From NCBI GenBank assembly GCA_026707325.1, contig JAPOXA010000062.1, forward strand, positions 1 to 64,000: DNA of 64,000 nucleotides, in the 5' to 3' direction. A program made the position numbers and the translations under genes. This document shows, piece after piece, positions 62,806-64,000 of this stretch. Each line of letters begins with the position of its first letter. Positions within the stretch are counted from its first letter, which is position 1. The notes under the pieces are model-generated. The model ran no database searches. It worked only from the letters and a program-made list of their open reading frames with translations, and had not been told where the DNA came from. The DNA comes from Acidobacteriota bacterium (GTDB lineage: Bacteria > Acidobacteriota > Thermoanaerobaculia > Multivoradales > Multivoraceae).

Positions 62806-63774
62806 TCAGACATCTACGAGTTCGAACGAGACGTTCCGACCGTCGACTTGTACCATCGCGTCCGGCAGTGCATCGACAGCCCGTCGCGGCAGCAGCGCGA
62901 GTCCGATGGCTGCGTCGTCGCGTGGCGACGGGGAGACGCTGGTGACCGCACCCGCGGTTCGGCGGTCGAACTCGATCTCGGCGCCGGCAGACGGGATGTG
63001 CCCGGGCTCAAAGACGAGCCGGCACATTCTCCGGGCCGGCTGGCCGCGGTAGTGGATGCGGGCGACGATCTCCTGGCCCAGGTAGCAGCCCTTCTCGTAG
63101 TCGACGGCGTCCTGGATGCCGGTTTCCTGAGGCAGGTTGGAGTCGTCGTAGTCGACGCCCCAGAGCGGATGGCCGTGTTCGATGCGGAGGGCCTCGGTCG
63201 CCTGGCGGCCGACCCGCTGCAGAGCTGCTTCGGCCAGGTCGTCCGCCATCAGAGGCGCGATCGCCGAGGACTGCCACAGCGAAAAGGCAGGCACCCTGCC
63301 GTGGCCCTCGCGGACCAGGCGGGCCTGGTAGTCGAGGAGTTCGACTTGCGTGTGGCTCCAGGGCTCGGTCAGGTCGCGGGCTGCTGAGGCGCCGAGACTG
63401 GCGAGTACTTCGGCGCTCCTCGGCCCGGCGATCCTCACCGAAGCCATGTCGCCGAGCGGCAGGATCTCGACCTGGTCGGTGACGATGTACTTCTCCAGGT
63501 GCTCGATGATCGTCCGGCCGCGGCCCTTCGGGATCTCCAGCCACAGGCGGTCTTCGAGCGCCAGCACGGCGGCGCTGGCGAGGATGCGGCCGCGGACGTC
63601 GGTGATGAAGCCGAAGCGGCCGGTGCCGGGTTCGAGGCCTTCGATGGCTGCGGTCACCATGCCGCCGAAGAACCGTTCGCGGTCCGGGCCCATCAGTTCC
63701 AGCCGGGAGGCCGGCGGCGGTTCGCACAGGGCGGCTTCGGTGGTGAGCAGTTCGACGTCGCGTTCGAAGCTCAT
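62806..63774 (-). CDS. ygfZ: YgfZ/GcvT-like folate-binding protein
   Basis: A 322-residue protein related to the T-protein of glycine cleavage and involved in maintaining some iron-sulfur enzymes. The hallmark KGCYLGQEIVARIHYRGQ contains the family Cys. RFGFITDVRGRILASA, a folate-fold region through YIVTDQVEILPLGD, and GVDYDDSNLPQETG are also typical. ATG at 63774 overlaps the stop of the upstream HAD gene (ATGA), so the two are co-transcribed. Confidence 0.93.
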   Translation of the reverse strand: MSFERDVELLTTEAALCEPPPASRLELMGPDRERFFGGMVTAAIEGLEPGTGRFGFITDVRGRILASAAVLALEDRLWLEIPKGRGRTIIEHLEKYIVTDQVEILPLGDMASVRIAGPRSAEVLASLGASAARDLTEPWSHTQVELLDYQARLVREGHGRVPAFSLWQSSAIAPLMADDLAEAALQRVGRQATEALRIEHGHPLWGVDYDDSNLPQETGIQDAVDYEKGCYLGQEIVARIHYRGQPARRMCRLVFEPGHIPSAGAEIEFDRRTAGAVTSVSPSPRDDAAIGLALLPRRAVDALPDAMVQVDGRNVSFELVDV

Positions 63775-64000
63775 GGCGTCCGCCGCGGGCCGCCGTGGCC
63801 GTCGAGGAGGATCTCCCGCACGGAGGCGTGGCGCAGGTCGGGCACGACCCAGCGGGCGCCCGCTTCTTCCAGCCGGTGGTCAGGGGTGAAGCCGGTGGCC
63901 ACGGCCAGCACCGGGACGCCATGAGCGTCGCCGCAGGCGATGTCGCGGACAGTGTCGCCGATGATGATGACGTCGCTCTGTTCCGGTGGAGCGCCGAGCC
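63771..64000 (-). CDS. HAD-superfamily phosphatase, C-terminal part (cut by window edge)
   Basis: About 75 codons are visible; the N-terminus lies beyond the window. The reading gives VIIIGDTVRDIACGDAHGVP, which is HAD motif IV (GDTxxD) with the following Gly-rich turn, then VLAVATGFTPDHRLEEAGAR and a C-terminal VVPDLRHASVREILLDGHGG. This is the usual end of phosphoglycolate phosphatase-like HAD hydrolases. The nucleophile Asp motif is outside the window, so the subfamily cannot be fixed. Confidence 0.85.
   Translation of the reverse strand, partial: LGAPPEQSDVIIIGDTVRDIACGDAHGVPVLAVATGFTPDHRLEEAGARWVVPDLRHASVREILLDGHGGPRRTP

Overview
The window is very GC-rich bacterial chromosome, densely coding. 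Most neighbouring genes overlap by 1-8 bases (ATGA, GTGA, TTGA, TGATG junctions), and GTG or TTG starts are frequent. It encodes a Gram-negative-type envelope: LptD, DAP-type MurE, dTDP-rhamnose and GDP-deoxyhexose enzymes, and periplasmic foldases. A GWxTD/VWFA protein with a MIDAS site, a PEGA-domain protein and the general gene content fit Acidobacteriota (a Thermoanaerobaculia- or Holophagae-like lineage). That placement is an inference; there is no rRNA gene in the window to confirm it.

Layout. 1-4839: the end of an ABC ATPase gene, its fused two-domain permease, an MFS transporter and an ERG4/ERG24-type sterol reductase homologue. 5002-5078 (-): an initiator tRNA-fMet with its own promoter and a strong downstream hairpin. 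5210-11179: ftsB-like, mfd, and two SurA/PpiC-type foldases. 11251-27724: a near-complete dcw cluster (mraZ, rsmH, ftsL, ftsI, murE, murF, mraY, murD, ftsW, murG, murC, ftsQ, ftsA, ftsZ) behind a set of four direct repeats that look like an MraZ operator; murB and ddl are absent. 27729-29702 (-): argS. 29828-36215: a surface-glycan operon with a PIG-L deacetylase/GT2 fusion, three further glycosyltransferases and a PEGA protein, followed by an MGMT-family gene. 36852-41121 (-): GDP-deoxyhexose reductase, RfbD and LptD in one overlapping operon. RfbD carries an in-frame insertion built from a duplicated palindromic repeat. 41275-47177: ruvX, mltG, a DUF420 protein, the GWxTD/VWFA protein and two unknowns. 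47185-49765: xseA, xseB and a zinc-ribbon rhomboid protease. 49835-56180: argC-J-B-D-H-R. 56163-59901: a small molybdopterin oxidoreductase diverging from a sulfur-carrier cysteine pathway (CysM-like synthase, JAMM protease, and one polypeptide joining CysO, an E1-like MoeZ and a rhodanese). 59902-62779: an accessory-looking stretch with a decayed HsdR-like fragment, a small membrane ORF and a two-gene AAA ATPase/Toprim-like module. 62806-64000 (-): a YgfZ-family protein and the end of a HAD phosphatase.

How the genes work together. The central block makes lipid II and the divisome, and ftsB, mltG and the foldases support the same envelope. The glycan genes and lptD point to an outer-membrane polysaccharide containing 6-deoxysugars. 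The arg operon makes arginine by the cyclic acetyl route, but argF and argG are not here. The CysM/JAMM/CysO-MoeZ group makes cysteine from a protein thiocarboxylate. The strongest candidates for something undescribed are the AAA/Toprim pair (60996-62779), the CysO-MoeZ-rhodanese fusion beside its JAMM protease, and the in-frame palindromic insertion in rfbD.
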